Source of the DNA: Larix kaempferi
Taxonomy: Eukaryota > Streptophyta > Pinopsida > Pinales > Pinaceae
Assembly (NCBI GenBank): GCA_027924585.1
Contig: BSBM01000442.1
Span: 372,001-436,000, forward strand
Reading direction: 5' to 3'
DNA length: 64,000 bases
In this document: positions 1 to 10,585 of the stretch, piece after piece
How positions within the stretch are numbered: the stretch's first letter is position 1
Layout: each line of letters opens with the position of its first letter
Made by a program: the position numbers and the translations under genes
The notes under the pieces: model-generated
Seen by the model: the letters and a program-made list of their open reading frames with translations, nothing else
The model's database searches: none
What the model was told of the DNA's origin: nothing

Positions 1-101
1 CTACGTGTGACTATGGGTGACAACCGGTATTCTTGATGGAGGAGGTTTATTGGTATTCTATTTAGGCATATCTTACTTCTGGCCCTCCTTCTAGCGCCAT
101 T
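1..101 (-). pseudogene. GA2 gag N-terminus and primer-binding site (partial)
   Basis: Reading minus, LTR GA2 is followed by a primer-site-like stretch at about 86-101 (TGGCGCTAGAAGGAG type) and then an ATG at 69. The peptide begins M-P-K-stop-N-T-N-K-P-P-P, which matches codon for codon the gag start of GA1 at 31947 except for a stop at codon 4 and another at the window edge. The rest of this gag lies to the left of the window. This shows that the 102-12827 segment is a 5' LTR, not a 3' LTR. Broken coding sequence; the element assignment rests on clear similarity to 31880-31980. Confidence 0.7.
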
Positions 102-1004
102 TTTTGAGGCCTCAGATGTGTAGGTTGCTGGAATGGGTTCCAAGGCTCACAATAGAGGGGGGAAACCCATACTGAAAGGCTTCAAAAGGTCCTATGCAAG
201 GACAGTTCTATCCCCAGACTGTTTGGAATAGTAATATCCCACGGATACAAAGGCCTCCGCTGGGACTTATGGTTTTGATCCTAAATGGATCTGTCTTCCT
301 ATGAAGGAAAACAAAGTGTGAATTCTAAAGAATCTACCTAGAAGGAAAACCTAATCTACGTTAATCCTATTCTAAGAAGGTATCTTGTTTATATGCAAAT
401 TAACTTGTTGTGAAAATAGATAAGCATGCTCACCAACTTAACAGAAATGTAAAGGAGATTAGTTACTTATCTGCTCAAGTTACAACCAGCCAATTAAAAT
501 TAACTGATGGAAAATTAAGGGTTTAGGTACATTCAATATTAACCTGTGACTAATATGTCAATTGAAAAATTAACATAAATTATGAGTTTCTGTGAACCAT
601 TTGCAAAAATAGATAAACATTTTAATTGAATAAATTCTCGTAAAACATTTAAAGACACACAGATCTTAAGCAGAGAAAAATCAAAACTATAGATCAATGT
701 ATTTTATAAATTGCAAAGATTAAACAGTATTGATAAGCAACCTGAAGTGAAAATCAACATTTATCAAAGAAATTTGATTAATAGACAAAAGAAGATCCAA
801 GAGAATAGCATTACTATATTACGGAAAGTTTGCAAGAAATTACAAGCTCTGCATTAACCAGAGTATCTTCAATCTCTTTTGCTGATTTTCTCCTCCAAAT
901 TCCATCATCCCTAGCCTATGAGAGATATACCCTTAAGTAATAATTACAAAATGATACAAAAGAGTAAATTCCCATAAAACAGGGATTACAAAATTTGAAG
1001 TAGA

Positions 1005-3334
1005 CTAATGGCCAAGAAAAGCTTGCCACTTGGCCCAAATATCTAACAATTCATCTATATTTGGATAATTCGTTGACTCAAGCCCCAGCTGGGCATCACA
1101 CGTAAAAATTTCAATCTCATTTTTTGCCAACTTATGGAAAATACGGATAAAAATGTCGATCTTTCCCTCCATGGCAATAGGTTGCCTGATTAATTGATCC
1201 ACGTCATCAAATTTGATATGCTCGAGGCACTAAATCTTCTCTTTGGCCTTCTCGCATCGGCGTTCAACCTATTCAATCACCAATTTAGGTGGACAAGTGC
1301 TTTCAATAAGATCCATGGTAGGAAACTGCAATGTTTCCATGATGTTGTCAACAACATACCACCTCCTTCCACAAATAGCGTGTTCTTTCTGAATAGTATC
1401 TTCAACCATATCATTGAGATCATTCCAAGCACGCAACATAGTCCTGATTTTCTTGAGTTGAAAACTATTAAGGATATGAATATCCTCTGGTCTGTCCTTT
1501 ATATACCTCTGTCATTCTACAATATCATCATTGGCCGTAGAGGCTTGTTATCTTTTAGCCATATGTACATAAAGCATAACATACATCTTGCCAAAAGCAA
1601 TGTGAGTCTCCCTAATATCATCCAGAGTGCTAAACAATTCAGTCAACAGTTTATAGTGTTCCTCATTGACCTAAATGGACAAGTGTTTAAACTCCTGCTG
1701 GGAAAACCTAGAGAAGCCAAAGGAGGCTGCACATGCAGTTGCATCCTCACAATGTTTTTCAAGCACAACTATCCTTTATACATTGGTAGCATTCATAACT
1801 TGTGCATCATGTAATTCAACCTGGAGAGAGGTACTTTTCAGCTGCAAATATTCAAACCTATCTTCAAATACCTTCCTGAGATCACGAACATAAGCTTCAT
1901 GTTCCTCATTGGTTTTGGCCAATTTCTCTTCAAGCTTCTTCAATTATTGATTCTTCAAATCAATCTCCCTATTCAATGTTGTCACCAAATCAAAATTTGC
2001 ACCCATGGCTGCAGCAACATCCAATGCTTCCTATTGGATATTGTCTGAGATTGCTTAGCCCAAATTATTTGATTAGGAGTGGGTGCCTCCAATCCACCTT
2101 GATCCCTTCTTCTCTTCTTACCTTTTCTTATCACTTCCTTAGATGATTTACTATAGCAATAATCCCCTAGAGGGACTACAATATCTTCTTCAAACTCAGC
2201 TACCACTTCAGTGAATGATGTAGTCACATTTACTGTTGAAACCAATGGGGATGTCTGAGTAATAGTAGAACTGGGTATAGACATAGTGACTTGGGAAGTA
2301 GTTGTGGAGGAAGGGATAGTTTGGATGAATGGTGGTACAGAGGTTGGGGAAGGGATTGAACTGAAAGGTTCAGAAAGTGGAATATGGATGTCATCAGCTG
2401 ATGATGAAGAAGGAGGAACTAGGGTTTGCTCATCAATAGCTGGTGGTAATCAAATGGATGGGGATGATTGCAGAGGGGCATTCGAAGACTGGATCTCTGC
2501 AAAAGTAGATGGAAAAATGGGAAGTGGAACTGAGCTAACTTGAAATGGGGCAGTGATGGAAGTCACTGTATGAAACAACTGGGATATTGTAGGTGGTATT
2601 GTTTCCCCAGATGACAAGGTTGAGAGAATTTGAATAGATGAAAGAAGTGTTGAGGTTATGGTATTAGCATCATAAGTGGTTTCAAGGATCAGTTGGTCTG
2701 GAACTGAGTCATCCATTTCAATAGCATTCAATAAATCTGTAACTGTTTGAGAATTTGCATTTACTTCTTCAATCACAGGAACTAAAGTGTGTACCTCATC
2801 TTCAACATCACTTTCAATAATATTCAAGGTAGGTATTTGAGATGCAGAAGTCTGAGTCTTCTGCCTTTTAGCTAGCTTATTCACAACCAACACCTAATCA
2901 TAACTAATCTGGGTAATTGCAGGAGTGACTTGAATATCAGCAGTAGGCTTAGCAGCTGCAACTACTTGGGTGTCCAACACCGAAGTCATCTTTGCTAGCT
3001 CCTGCTTTAATTGTTGAGATGCTTGCATTAATTCTTTAAATTCATTAGTAGTTTTCAGCTTAGGAGGATCTTCCATAAGGCCTTTTCCTTTATCTCCTTC
3101 ACTGTAGGTCAGCATTAGTGGAACAACTGCTTTTTGAGCTTTCTTTTCCTCTCTATCCTTTCTTGTTTGCTCAACTATCTTGAGTTGCATGTTTCTATAA
3201 CTTAAAACTCTGGTTTTTAGTTCCTGTTGATATTGCATGATTTGGTTCTAGTCATCTCTACTGTTATCCCTAGCCAGGACTTCAGAAAACGTGTTTACTC
3301 CCTGATAGATGGAGTCATCAAGGACTTCTTCATG
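1005..3334 (-). pseudogene. LTR-resident ORF of GA2, C-terminal half
   Basis: Continuation of the 11879 ORF on the other side of T1. The first part (3334-2894) is a Lys/Glu/Gln-rich helical, coiled-coil-like stretch. It is followed by a Ser/Thr/Pro-rich low-complexity region (about 2893-2200) with basic clusters (KLAKRQK, KGKKRRR) that look like nuclear localisation signals, then a second coiled-coil-like part ending near 1005. The frame from 3334 to about 2030 is the same; one frameshift lies near 2030 and several in-frame stops (about 3232, 2894, 2450) are present. With the N-terminal half the ancestral product was about 1200 residues. Unrecognised protein; clearly decayed here. Confidence 0.55.
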
Positions 3335-3339
3335 AACAT

Positions 3340-3939
3340 TGTTGATGTATATGTAACTTCGGAATGTATTTCATCTATGTATTTCATATATATTTATTGT
3401 ACCCATATTAGAGATGTGTTATTCCTCTATAAGGAAGTGTCATCATGTGGATTGACAAGTGTCGCAAGTGTGTTTACTTGCCGATGGGTTATTAGACCAC
3501 CATCTATGGGGTCAGCCCTGAAATATATATTATGTTGTGGATGTAGCTAGACAAGTAAGCCCCATAAGGTCACTGGGAAAACATGTTAGTATAAATAGAG
3601 ATCAAGAGATCTCTATTTAGATCATTCGGAAAGTCATATCTCTCTCACTCAAAAAGTGACGCACTAGTGAGGAGGAGGATCATCTACTACTAGGAGACTA
3701 TCTCAGTGTATTTTGTTTGTACTTTGGTTGAGCCATTGCTCTCTCTATCTCTGAGGAAGTTGTGGGGTTTTTCACCTTAGGGTTTTCCCCACAAAAACTC
3801 TGTGTCTCTTGTCTCTCATGCTTTTGATTCTTGTGATGCTTGTCATGCTTATTGTGATTGTTATGCATTGATATACTGTATATGTTATTCTATAAGTGAA
3901 GATCCTAGAGTATTGTGAATTAATGCTCAAAATTTAACA
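3340..3939 (+). repeat. T1 5' LTR
   Basis: 600 bp, from TGTTGATGTATATG to AATTTAACA, the same ends as the copy at 9977-10580. A TATAAATA box lies at 3590-3597, followed by an imperfect inverted repeat (gagatcaagagatctc). Transcription probably starts a few tens of bases downstream. The end of the LTR abuts the primer site. Confidence 0.95.
3590..3597 (+). promoter_or_regulatory. TATA box of T1 5' LTR
   Basis: TATAAATA, conserved in the T1 3' LTR (10231-10238) and on the minus strand of both T2 LTRs (49050-49057, 55385-55392). Likely RNA polymerase II core promoter of the element; the role is inferred from position. Confidence 0.7.
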
Positions 3940-3951
3940 TGGTATCAGAGC
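3940..3951 (+). other. T1 primer-binding site (initiator tRNA-Met)
   Basis: TGGTATCAGAGC directly after the 5' LTR. This is the usual plant copia site complementary to the 3' end of initiator tRNA-Met. A leader of about 560 bp (3952-4513) separates it from the gag ATG. Confidence 0.95.
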
Positions 3952-4513
3952 TAACCTGAGAAGAAGACATTTTGCAATGATGGAAACTTGAGTTTCTTGT
4001 TTATTGGGTTTCTCTCCACAGATTTTGGAAAAGCAGTATAGTATATTGACTCTACTCATCAAGGAGAATCTATCTGTCCAATCAGAATTCAATTCTGAGC
4101 ATTTTCAAATTTGGCCCTAAAAATTAGGTTTTCCACAAAAATAGGAATTTCTGAAATCTGAAGCTATAGCTGGAAGCTCCTTGCAAAAATCAAAGTTTAG
4201 AGCTTTGGATCGAGATTTTTGGCTGGGTAGATCTCTGGGAAACTCAAACCCTAATTTAGGTCTCTCCCTAGTGAACTCGAAAGGACAAAAAGGCAAATCT
4301 GAAGGGTAAAGCTTTTCTAATCTCAAATTCTTAATACACCAGGCTGATTAGCTCATCAAGGCGCATCATTCTATCCTTTCAGAAAATTAAAATTCACATT
4401 TTGAATTTTTAGGGTTTTTTCGACAAACCCTAATACGAGACCAGATCCAGTTTTCAGTATTTCAAGTGGTAAGACCTAAATATTTTCTATTTCCATTTGA
4501 AGTACTCTTTAAG

Positions 4514-7500
4514 ATGTCTCACCACACCAAGCTTGAGGATAAGCTTGAAGGAGCTGATAACTTCCGAGCTTGGAAGTATAGGATTGGGTTAATCCTGGAA
4601 GAGAATGAGTTGGACTCATATGTAAAAGAAGACATCCCTATCCCAGAGGATGAAGAGGCTAAGGTATTGCATAAGAAAAACTTGGTCAAGGAAAAGAGAA
4701 TAATTGTTGATTCTATCAAAGACCATCTCATACCCCATGTGTCTTCTCTAAAGATACCCAAGGAGATGTTTGACTCATTGACCAAGCTATTTGAAGGGAA
4801 GAACATAAATCGAAAGATGACCCTGCGGAACCAATTGAAAGGAGTAAAGTTTCAGAATGGAGAAACCATTCAATCTTATTTTTCAAGGGTCTCCCACATC
4901 AAGGAACAACTAGAAGCAATGGATGAAATGGTGGAGAATGGTGAAGTGGTGATGACCACTGTAAATGGCCTACCCAGGTCATGGGATTCCTTTATTCAAG
5001 GAATTTGTGCAAGGAAGAAGTTGATCTCCTTCAACAGATTGCGGGAAGAATGCTCTCAAGAAGATGCTAGACTTGTGGCCCTAGAAGAAAAGATGGGAAA
5101 TGAAGATCACACTCTCATAGAACATGCCAGGAAAGGAAAGTCCAAGAAGGAATCATCTCATAACAAGAGATTCTCACACCACCATTATCATAAAGATAAG
5201 AAAGATCTCAGATGCTTCAATTGCAATGAGAAGGGACACTTTGCTTCAGATTGTCCCAAGAAAAAGAAAGACAACAACAACAAGTTCAATAAGAAGAAGA
5301 AGAAGAACAAAAGAAGATATCATGCTCATGCTGCCAAAGATGATGAACCCCCAAAGAAGAAGGCTAGGGCAGAAAGTGATAGTGATGATGACTCATCAAG
5401 TGAAGAAGAATATGTTCTAATTTCTGCTCTCACAGGTACTATCTCCCATGGTTGTAATGATTGGTTGATTGACAGTGGGGCTTCCAAACACATGACTGGG
5501 TTTAAGAAATATTTTGTGAATCTATTTGAACATGAATCACCCCATATGGTGAAACTTGGGGATGATTATCAATACCCAATCAAAGGAAGTGGTGAAGCCT
5601 CCTACAACCTAGATTCTGGAAAATCTCTGAAGATGAAAGAAGTCCTTTATGTACCTAGGCTCAAGAAGAACTTACTCTCCATATCTGCATTGGATGCAAA
5701 AGGTATGAGGGTTGAATTTGTGGATGGCCAAGTCCTAATGTGGCCAAAGGGAAAGAACATAGATGATGCAGTAGTGATTGGAGAGCAAGAGGGAGGTTTG
5801 TATAAATTAAAGGGACAACCTGAACATGCCATGGTTCATGAATCCATGGAGCCAAGTGAACTTTGGCATAGAAGACTTGCTCATATACACTATAGGGCAC
5901 TTCCAATTGCAAGCAAGGCTGTAGAGGGTCTTCCTGAAATCAAGACCAAACATGAAGGTGTTTGCAAAGGATGTGCAAAAGGTAAGAACATTAAGAAGGC
6001 TTTCCCAAGCAGTGAAAGCAAGGCAAAAGACATCCTGGAAATCATCCAATCAGATGTATGTGGTCCTATGTCATCCAGTTCTCTGAGTGGGTATGTTTAC
6101 TATGTCGCATTTATTGATGACTTCTCCATGAAGACTTGGGTATACTTCTTGAAGAACAAAGATGAGGTGTTTGATAAATTCAAGGAATTCAAAACCTTAA
6201 TGGAGAATCAAACTGACAAGAAGATCAAAACATTCAGATCCGACAATGGTGGAGAATTCACCTCAGGTGACTTCAAAAAGATTTGTAGTGATTCAGGGAT
6301 TAAGAGGGAGTTGACTACTCCTTATAATCCTCAACAGAATGGAGTTGCAGAAAGGAAGAACAGAACAATCATGGAAGCGGCAAGGGCAATCCTGCATGAC
6401 CAGGATCTACCTATGCATCTATGGGCAGAAGTAGCTAGAACAGCTGTATATGTGCAGAACAGAACACCCCACAAGATATTGGACAACAAGACACCAGAAG
6501 GGGTCTTTTCTGGTAAGACACCTGAAGTCAGCCATCTCAGAATATTTGGTTGTCCAGTATACACTCATGTCCCAAAGGAAAAGAGGACTAAACTAGATCC
6601 TTCAGGAAAGAAGGGTATCTTTGTGGGTTACAGTGAAAGCTCGAAGGCTTACAGAATATACTTTCCAGGGTTCAAGAAGATTGATGTCAGCAGGGATGTA
6701 ACATTTGATGAAAACTCAGCATTCATCAAATCAAGGAAGGTACCTATCGAAGTTTATGAAGAACCTAAGGAAACTAGATTTCAAGACATTACCATGACTG
6801 AAGCAGTTCCAGAAGTTGTTCGTGAGTTTGAAGATCCGCAAGAACCTGTAGATCAACCCCGTGAGGATAACTCTCACAAGAGGAAACCTGCATGGGCTAG
6901 AGAGCTCATTCAAGATGTAGAAAGATTTGGCATTCCTGAAGAAGAGCACAGAGCAAAGAAGAGAACCAGATCACATACCAGCTATGTTGCTTTACTCGGT
7001 GACATTATGAACAAAGAACCTTCCAGTTATGAAGAAGCAGCGGAAAAGAAAGAATGGAAGGATTCCATGGTTGGGGAATACCAATCAATAATGAAGAATT
7101 ATGTTTGGGATGTTGTACCAAGACCTAAAGAGAAGTCTGTTGTGACTTCTAAATGGTTCTACAAAATCAAGCATGCTGCAGATGGCAGTGTAGAAAAATA
7201 CGAAGCAAGATTCGTAGCTCGTGGCTTCTCTCAGAAAGAGGAAATAGATTATGAAGAAAATTTTGCACCTATAGCCAGGTATACTTCCATCAGAACAGTA
7301 CTTGCCCTGGCTGCAGCAATGAAATGGAAAATACACCAAATGGATGTCAAGACTGCTTTCTTGAATGGTGTAGTTGAAGAGGAAGTATATGTGGAGCAGC
7401 CACTCAGTTTTGAAATACATGACAGGGAGTCATATGTGTGTAGATTGAAGAAATCCTTGTATGGCTTGAAGCAAGCTCCCAGAACTTCATATGGTAGGAT

Positions 7501-8560
7501 GGACAGTTTCCTATCTAGTTTGGGCTTTACCAAGATTAAAGGGGATTCCAACCTTTACTACAAGGTTGAGGAAGGGAATCCTGTGATTCTACTCCTATAT
7601 TTGGATGACTTATTTGTAACAGGAGATGATAGATTGATTGCAGAAACTAAGAGGAAGCTTGCTGCTGAGTTCGATATGAAAGATTTGGGAATGATGCATT
7701 ATTTCCTAGGTATGGAGGTGTGGCAGAGTGTAGGTGGGATCTGCCTTGGTCAAGGGAAGTACACAGTAGATATCCTGAAGAGATTCGGGATGATGGATGG
7801 AAAGGCCATGGCCACACCTATGGCATTGAATCTGAAACTTCTATGTGATGCTTTATCTGAGCCGGTTGATGTCTCTATGTATCGTCAGATGATTGGGTCC
7901 TTGATGTACCTGATGAACACGAGACCAAATATTTGCTTTGCGGTGAACACATTGAGTCAGTTCTTGACAGATCTGAGGAGTGTTCATCTGGTTGCTGTAA
8001 AGCATGTTCTGAGGTACCTGAAGGGTACAGTGAATTATGGGCTCAAGTATGAGGCGAATCAAAAGTTTAATCTGCAGGGTTATGTTGATTCAGATTGGGT
8101 TGGCATTGCTGCAGATAGGAAGAGCACATCTGGGTGTTGCTTCAGTATGGGATCAGGTGTGATCTCTTGGTTTAGTAGGAAGCAATCCTGCGTAGCACTG
8201 AGTACAGCTGAGGTAGAGTATGTTGCAGCCTGTTCAGCTAGTTGTGAGGTAGTATGGCTACGGAAGCTACTGTCTAAGTTATTTGATCTCCCGTTGGATG
8301 CTACTAGTATCTTCTGTGATAACCAAAGTTGTGTGAAGCTGTCTGAGAACCCAGTGTTTCATGACAGGTCGAAACACATAGAGATAAAATATCACTATAT
8401 CAGGGATATGGTACAGAGAGGAGCTGTGAAGCTGCTATACGTTGCGACAGACGAGCAGATTGCAGATGTGCTGACGAAGCCACTAGCCAAGGTGAAGTTC
8501 GAGTACTTCAGAGAGAGGCTTGGTGTTCTTCGGATTGATGACACTTCGAGGAAGAAGTGA
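4514..8560 (+). CDS. T1 Gag-Pol polyprotein (Ty1/copia)
   Basis: Open frame of 1348 codons. I chose ATG 4514 (MSHHTKLEDK) because the frame upstream to 4466 opens only with GTG. Order by residue: UBN2-type gag about 15-200; CCHC zinc knuckle (CFNCNEKGHFASDC) about 233-246; acidic/Lys-rich linker; protease with DSGASKHM near 319; integrase with HHCC finger near 450-495 and catalytic D (IIQSDV, near 512), D (FRSDNGGEF, near 574) and E (NGVAERKNR, near 610); reverse transcriptase with YLDDL near 1029; RNase H with D (YVDSDW), E (STAEVEY) and D (FCDNQS) near 1190-1267. The order protease-integrase-RT-RNase H is diagnostic of copia. No stop or frameshift, so it could still encode all enzymes; whether it is expressed is unknown. 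Downstream, 1.4 kb of repeats precede the 3' LTR. Confidence 0.96.
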   Translation: MSHHTKLEDKLEGADNFRAWKYRIGLILEENELDSYVKEDIPIPEDEEAKVLHKKNLVKEKRIIVDSIKDHLIPHVSSLKIPKEMFDSLTKLFEGKNINRKMTLRNQLKGVKFQNGETIQSYFSRVSHIKEQLEAMDEMVENGEVVMTTVNGLPRSWDSFIQGICARKKLISFNRLREECSQEDARLVALEEKMGNEDHTLIEHARKGKSKKESSHNKRFSHHHYHKDKKDLRCFNCNEKGHFASDCPKKKKDNNNKFNKKKKKNKRRYHAHAAKDDEPPKKKARAESDSDDDSSSEEEYVLISALTGTISHGCNDWLIDSGASKHMTGFKKYFVNLFEHESPHMVKLGDDYQYPIKGSGEASYNLDSGKSLKMKEVLYVPRLKKNLLSISALDAKGMRVEFVDGQVLMWPKGKNIDDAVVIGEQEGGLYKLKGQPEHAMVHESMEPSELWHRRLAHIHYRALPIASKAVEGLPEIKTKHEGVCKGCAKGKNIKKAFPSSESKAKDILEIIQSDVCGPMSSSSLSGYVYYVAFIDDFSMKTWVYFLKNKDEVFDKFKEFKTLMENQTDKKIKTFRSDNGGEFTSGDFKKICSDSGIKRELTTPYNPQQNGVAERKNRTIMEAARAILHDQDLPMHLWAEVARTAVYVQNRTPHKILDNKTPEGVFSGKTPEVSHLRIFGCPVYTHVPKEKRTKLDPSGKKGIFVGYSESSKAYRIYFPGFKKIDVSRDVTFDENSAFIKSRKVPIEVYEEPKETRFQDITMTEAVPEVVREFEDPQEPVDQPREDNSHKRKPAWARELIQDVERFGIPEEEHRAKKRTRSHTSYVALLGDIMNKEPSSYEEAAEKKEWKDSMVGEYQSIMKNYVWDVVPRPKEKSVVTSKWFYKIKHAADGSVEKYEARFVARGFSQKEEIDYEENFAPIARYTSIRTVLALAAAMKWKIHQMDVKTAFLNGVVEEEVYVEQPLSFEIHDRESYVCRLKKSLYGLKQAPRTSYGRMDSFLSSLGFTKIKGDSNLYYKVEEGNPVILLLYLDDLFVTGDDRLIAETKRKLAAEFDMKDLGMMHYFLGMEVWQSVGGICLGQGKYTVDILKRFGMMDGKAMATPMALNLKLLCDALSEPVDVSMYRQMIGSLMYLMNTRPNICFAVNTLSQFLTDLRSVHLVAVKHVLRYLKGTVNYGLKYEANQKFNLQGYVDSDWVGIAADRKSTSGCCFSMGSGVISWFSRKQSCVALSTAEVEYVAACSASCEVVWLRKLLSKLFDLPLDATSIFCDNQSCVKLSENPVFHDRSKHIEIKYHYIRDMVQRGAVKLLYVATDEQIADVLTKPLAKVKFEYFRERLGVLRIDDTSRKK

Positions 8561-8659
8561 TGGACACATTTGCTGAAGCCATTCCAAGCATGTTGGAAGG
8601 AGGATCCTTCACATGGCTGTGGATGTAAGCGCTGGATGATGAGCATCAGAATGATGTTC

Positions 8660-9140
8660 TGGTATGATTAGTTGGATCATTTATATGTATGTATGCATCA
8701 TGTTGGATGTTGGATATGATCAGTTGGATCATTTATATGTATGTACGCATCATGTTGGATGTTGGATATGATCAGTAGGATCATTTGTATGTATTTTGTA
8801 TATGCATCATGTTGGATGCTTGGACCATGTATCTGTATATGTATCAGGTGGATACATTGTATGATCTGGTGGATCATGTATGGTGATATGTATCATGTAT
8901 TTGTATTTGTATCAGGTGGATACACTGTATGATCAGGTGGATCATGTATGATGATATGTATCAGGTAGATACTTGGTATGCATAAGGTAGATGCATTGTA
9001 TGATCAGGATGATCATGGATGATGAGCTTCAGGATGTTGCTCCAAATGACATGCAGCAGGATGTTGTAGTGATGATGATCAGGATGATCATGTGTACATC
9101 AGGATGATGTATGGTGAGTATCAGGTTGATACTCTATGGC
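8660..9140 (+). repeat. T1 3' array A (TGATCAGGTGGATCAT-type repeats)
   Basis: Short imperfect tandem repeats between the pol stop and the 3' LTR. The first three units are about 51 bp and share catcatgttggatgttgga and gatcagttggatcat; later units are shorter and rich in palindromic TGATCA/GGATCC-like steps. The same array occurs in T2, inverted, at about 50195-50760, so it is a family feature. Non-coding; small ORFs here are by-products of the repeats. Confidence 0.85.
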
Positions 9141-9159
9141 TGTGGAACAGGTTGTGCAG

Positions 9160-9770
9160 ATAAGCATGTAATTTGTGCCCTGGGAGATCTGCAGATATTT
9201 TTTCAAGGTTTTTCCTATGGCATGTAATTTGTACCCTGGGATATCTGGCAAATTCTCTTTCGAGGTTTTGCTTGGGAGGACATATAATTTGTGCCCTAGG
9301 AGATTTGCAGATAGTCTTTCGAGGTTTTTCCTATGGCATGTAATTTGTGCCTGGGATATCTGGCAGATGCTCTTTCGAGGTTTTGTCCTATGGCATGTAA
9401 TTTGTGCCCTGGGAGATCCGATAGGTTGAGCTGTGTGCTTGTAATCAGTCCTGGGATGCTCTTTTGAGGTTTTTCCATGACCACATGTAATTTGTGCCCT
9501 GGGAGATCCGATAGGTTGATTCTTGTGCTCGTAATCAATCCTGGGATGCTCTTTCGAGGTTTTGTGGTAACCACATGTAATTTGTGCCCTGGGATATCCG
9601 ATAGGTTGAGCCTTGTGCTCGTAATCATTCCTAGGATTCTCTTTCGAGGTTTTGTGCTGGGGTCACATGTAATAAGTCCTGGAGATCTGGACAGGATGAA
9701 AAAGGCCTCAGATGCTCTTTAGGGTTCTTTCTAGTCAAGAGACTCTTTTAAGGTTTTGTGATGCACGTAA
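9160..9770 (+). repeat. T1 3' array B (TGTAATTTGTGCCCTGGGA repeats)
   Basis: About eight imperfect copies of a 60-80 bp unit with the landmarks catgtaatttgtgccctggga, gatctgcagat or gatccgatagg, and ctctttcgaggtttt. Present inverted in T2 at about 49640-50170. Lies directly upstream of the T1 purine tract region. No coding evidence. Confidence 0.85.
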
Positions 9771-9967
9771 TAAGTCCTGAGATTTCCACAGTATGGCCAG
9801 TGATGATGAAAAAGGAATGGCTCTATAGAACTTCCTATGACGAGTAGAGTCAGAGATTGGTTGAGATAGAAACAGTAGTGATGATGATGATGGCTATGCA
9901 TTGATGACAATGATCCCGAGAAGAAGACTTGTCTAGCATATCTGTGTCAAGAAATACCTTCCTAGTT

Positions 9968-9976
9968 AAGAGGGAG
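9968..9976 (+). other. T1 polypurine tract
   Basis: AAGAGGGAG immediately before the 3' LTR, expected primer for plus-strand DNA synthesis. The same tract, inverted, abuts the T2 3' LTR at 49393-49401. Confidence 0.9.
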
Positions 9977-10580
9977 TGTTGATGTATATGTAACTTCGGA
10001 ATGTATTTCATCTATGTATTTCATATATATTTATTGTACCCTTATTAGAGATGTGTTATTCCTCTATAAGGAAGTGTCGTCATGTGGATTGACAAGTGTC
10101 GCAAGTGTGTGTACTTGCCGATGGGTTATTAGACCACCATGTGTGGGGTCGGCCCTGAAATATATATTATATTGTGGATGTACCTAGCTAGACAAGTCGG
10201 CCCCATAAGGTCACTGGGAAAACAGGTTAGTATAAATAGAGATCAGGAGATCTCTATTTAGATCATTCGGAAAGTCATATCTCTCTCACTCAAAAAGTGG
10301 CGCACTAGTGAGGACGAGGATCATCTGCTACTAGGAGACTATCTCGATGTATTTTGGTTGTACTTTGGTTGAGCCATTGCTCTCTCTATCTCTGAGGAAG
10401 TTGTGGGATTTTTCACCCTAGGGTTTTCCCCATGGAAACTCTGTGTCTCTTGTCTCTCTTGCTTTTGATTCTTGTGATGCTTGTCATGCTTATTGTGATT
10501 GATATGCATTCATATACTGTATATGTTATTCTCTCAGTGAAGATCCTAGAGTATTGTGAATTAATGCTCAAAATTTAACA
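9977..10580 (+). repeat. T1 3' LTR
   Basis: 604 bp copy of 3340-3939, with a 4-bp insertion near 10185-10190 and roughly 27 substitutions by eye. TATAAATA at 10231-10238. Followed by the target duplication aacat at 10581-10585. Confidence 0.95.
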
Positions 10581-10585
10581 AACAT

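Larger units (their letters stand above)
3340..10580 (+). mobile_element. T1, complete Ty1/copia retrotransposon
   Basis: A 7241-bp element with 600- and 604-bp LTRs (TGTTGATG...TTTAACA), flanked by the 5-bp target duplication aacat (3335-3339 and 10581-10585). It has a tRNA-iMet primer site directly after the 5' LTR, one open gag-pol frame, a 1.4 kb repeat-rich 3' region and a purine tract directly before the 3' LTR. By eye the LTRs differ at about 27 positions plus a 4-bp gap, near 4-5%, so the insertion is not very recent even though pol is open. It sits antisense inside the ORF of the GA2 LTR. Confidence 0.96.

Noticed and set aside
1194-1814. 206-codon ORF on the plus strand
   Set aside because: Lies opposite the C-terminal coiled-coil part of the GA2 LTR ORF and has no recognisable features; shadow ORF.
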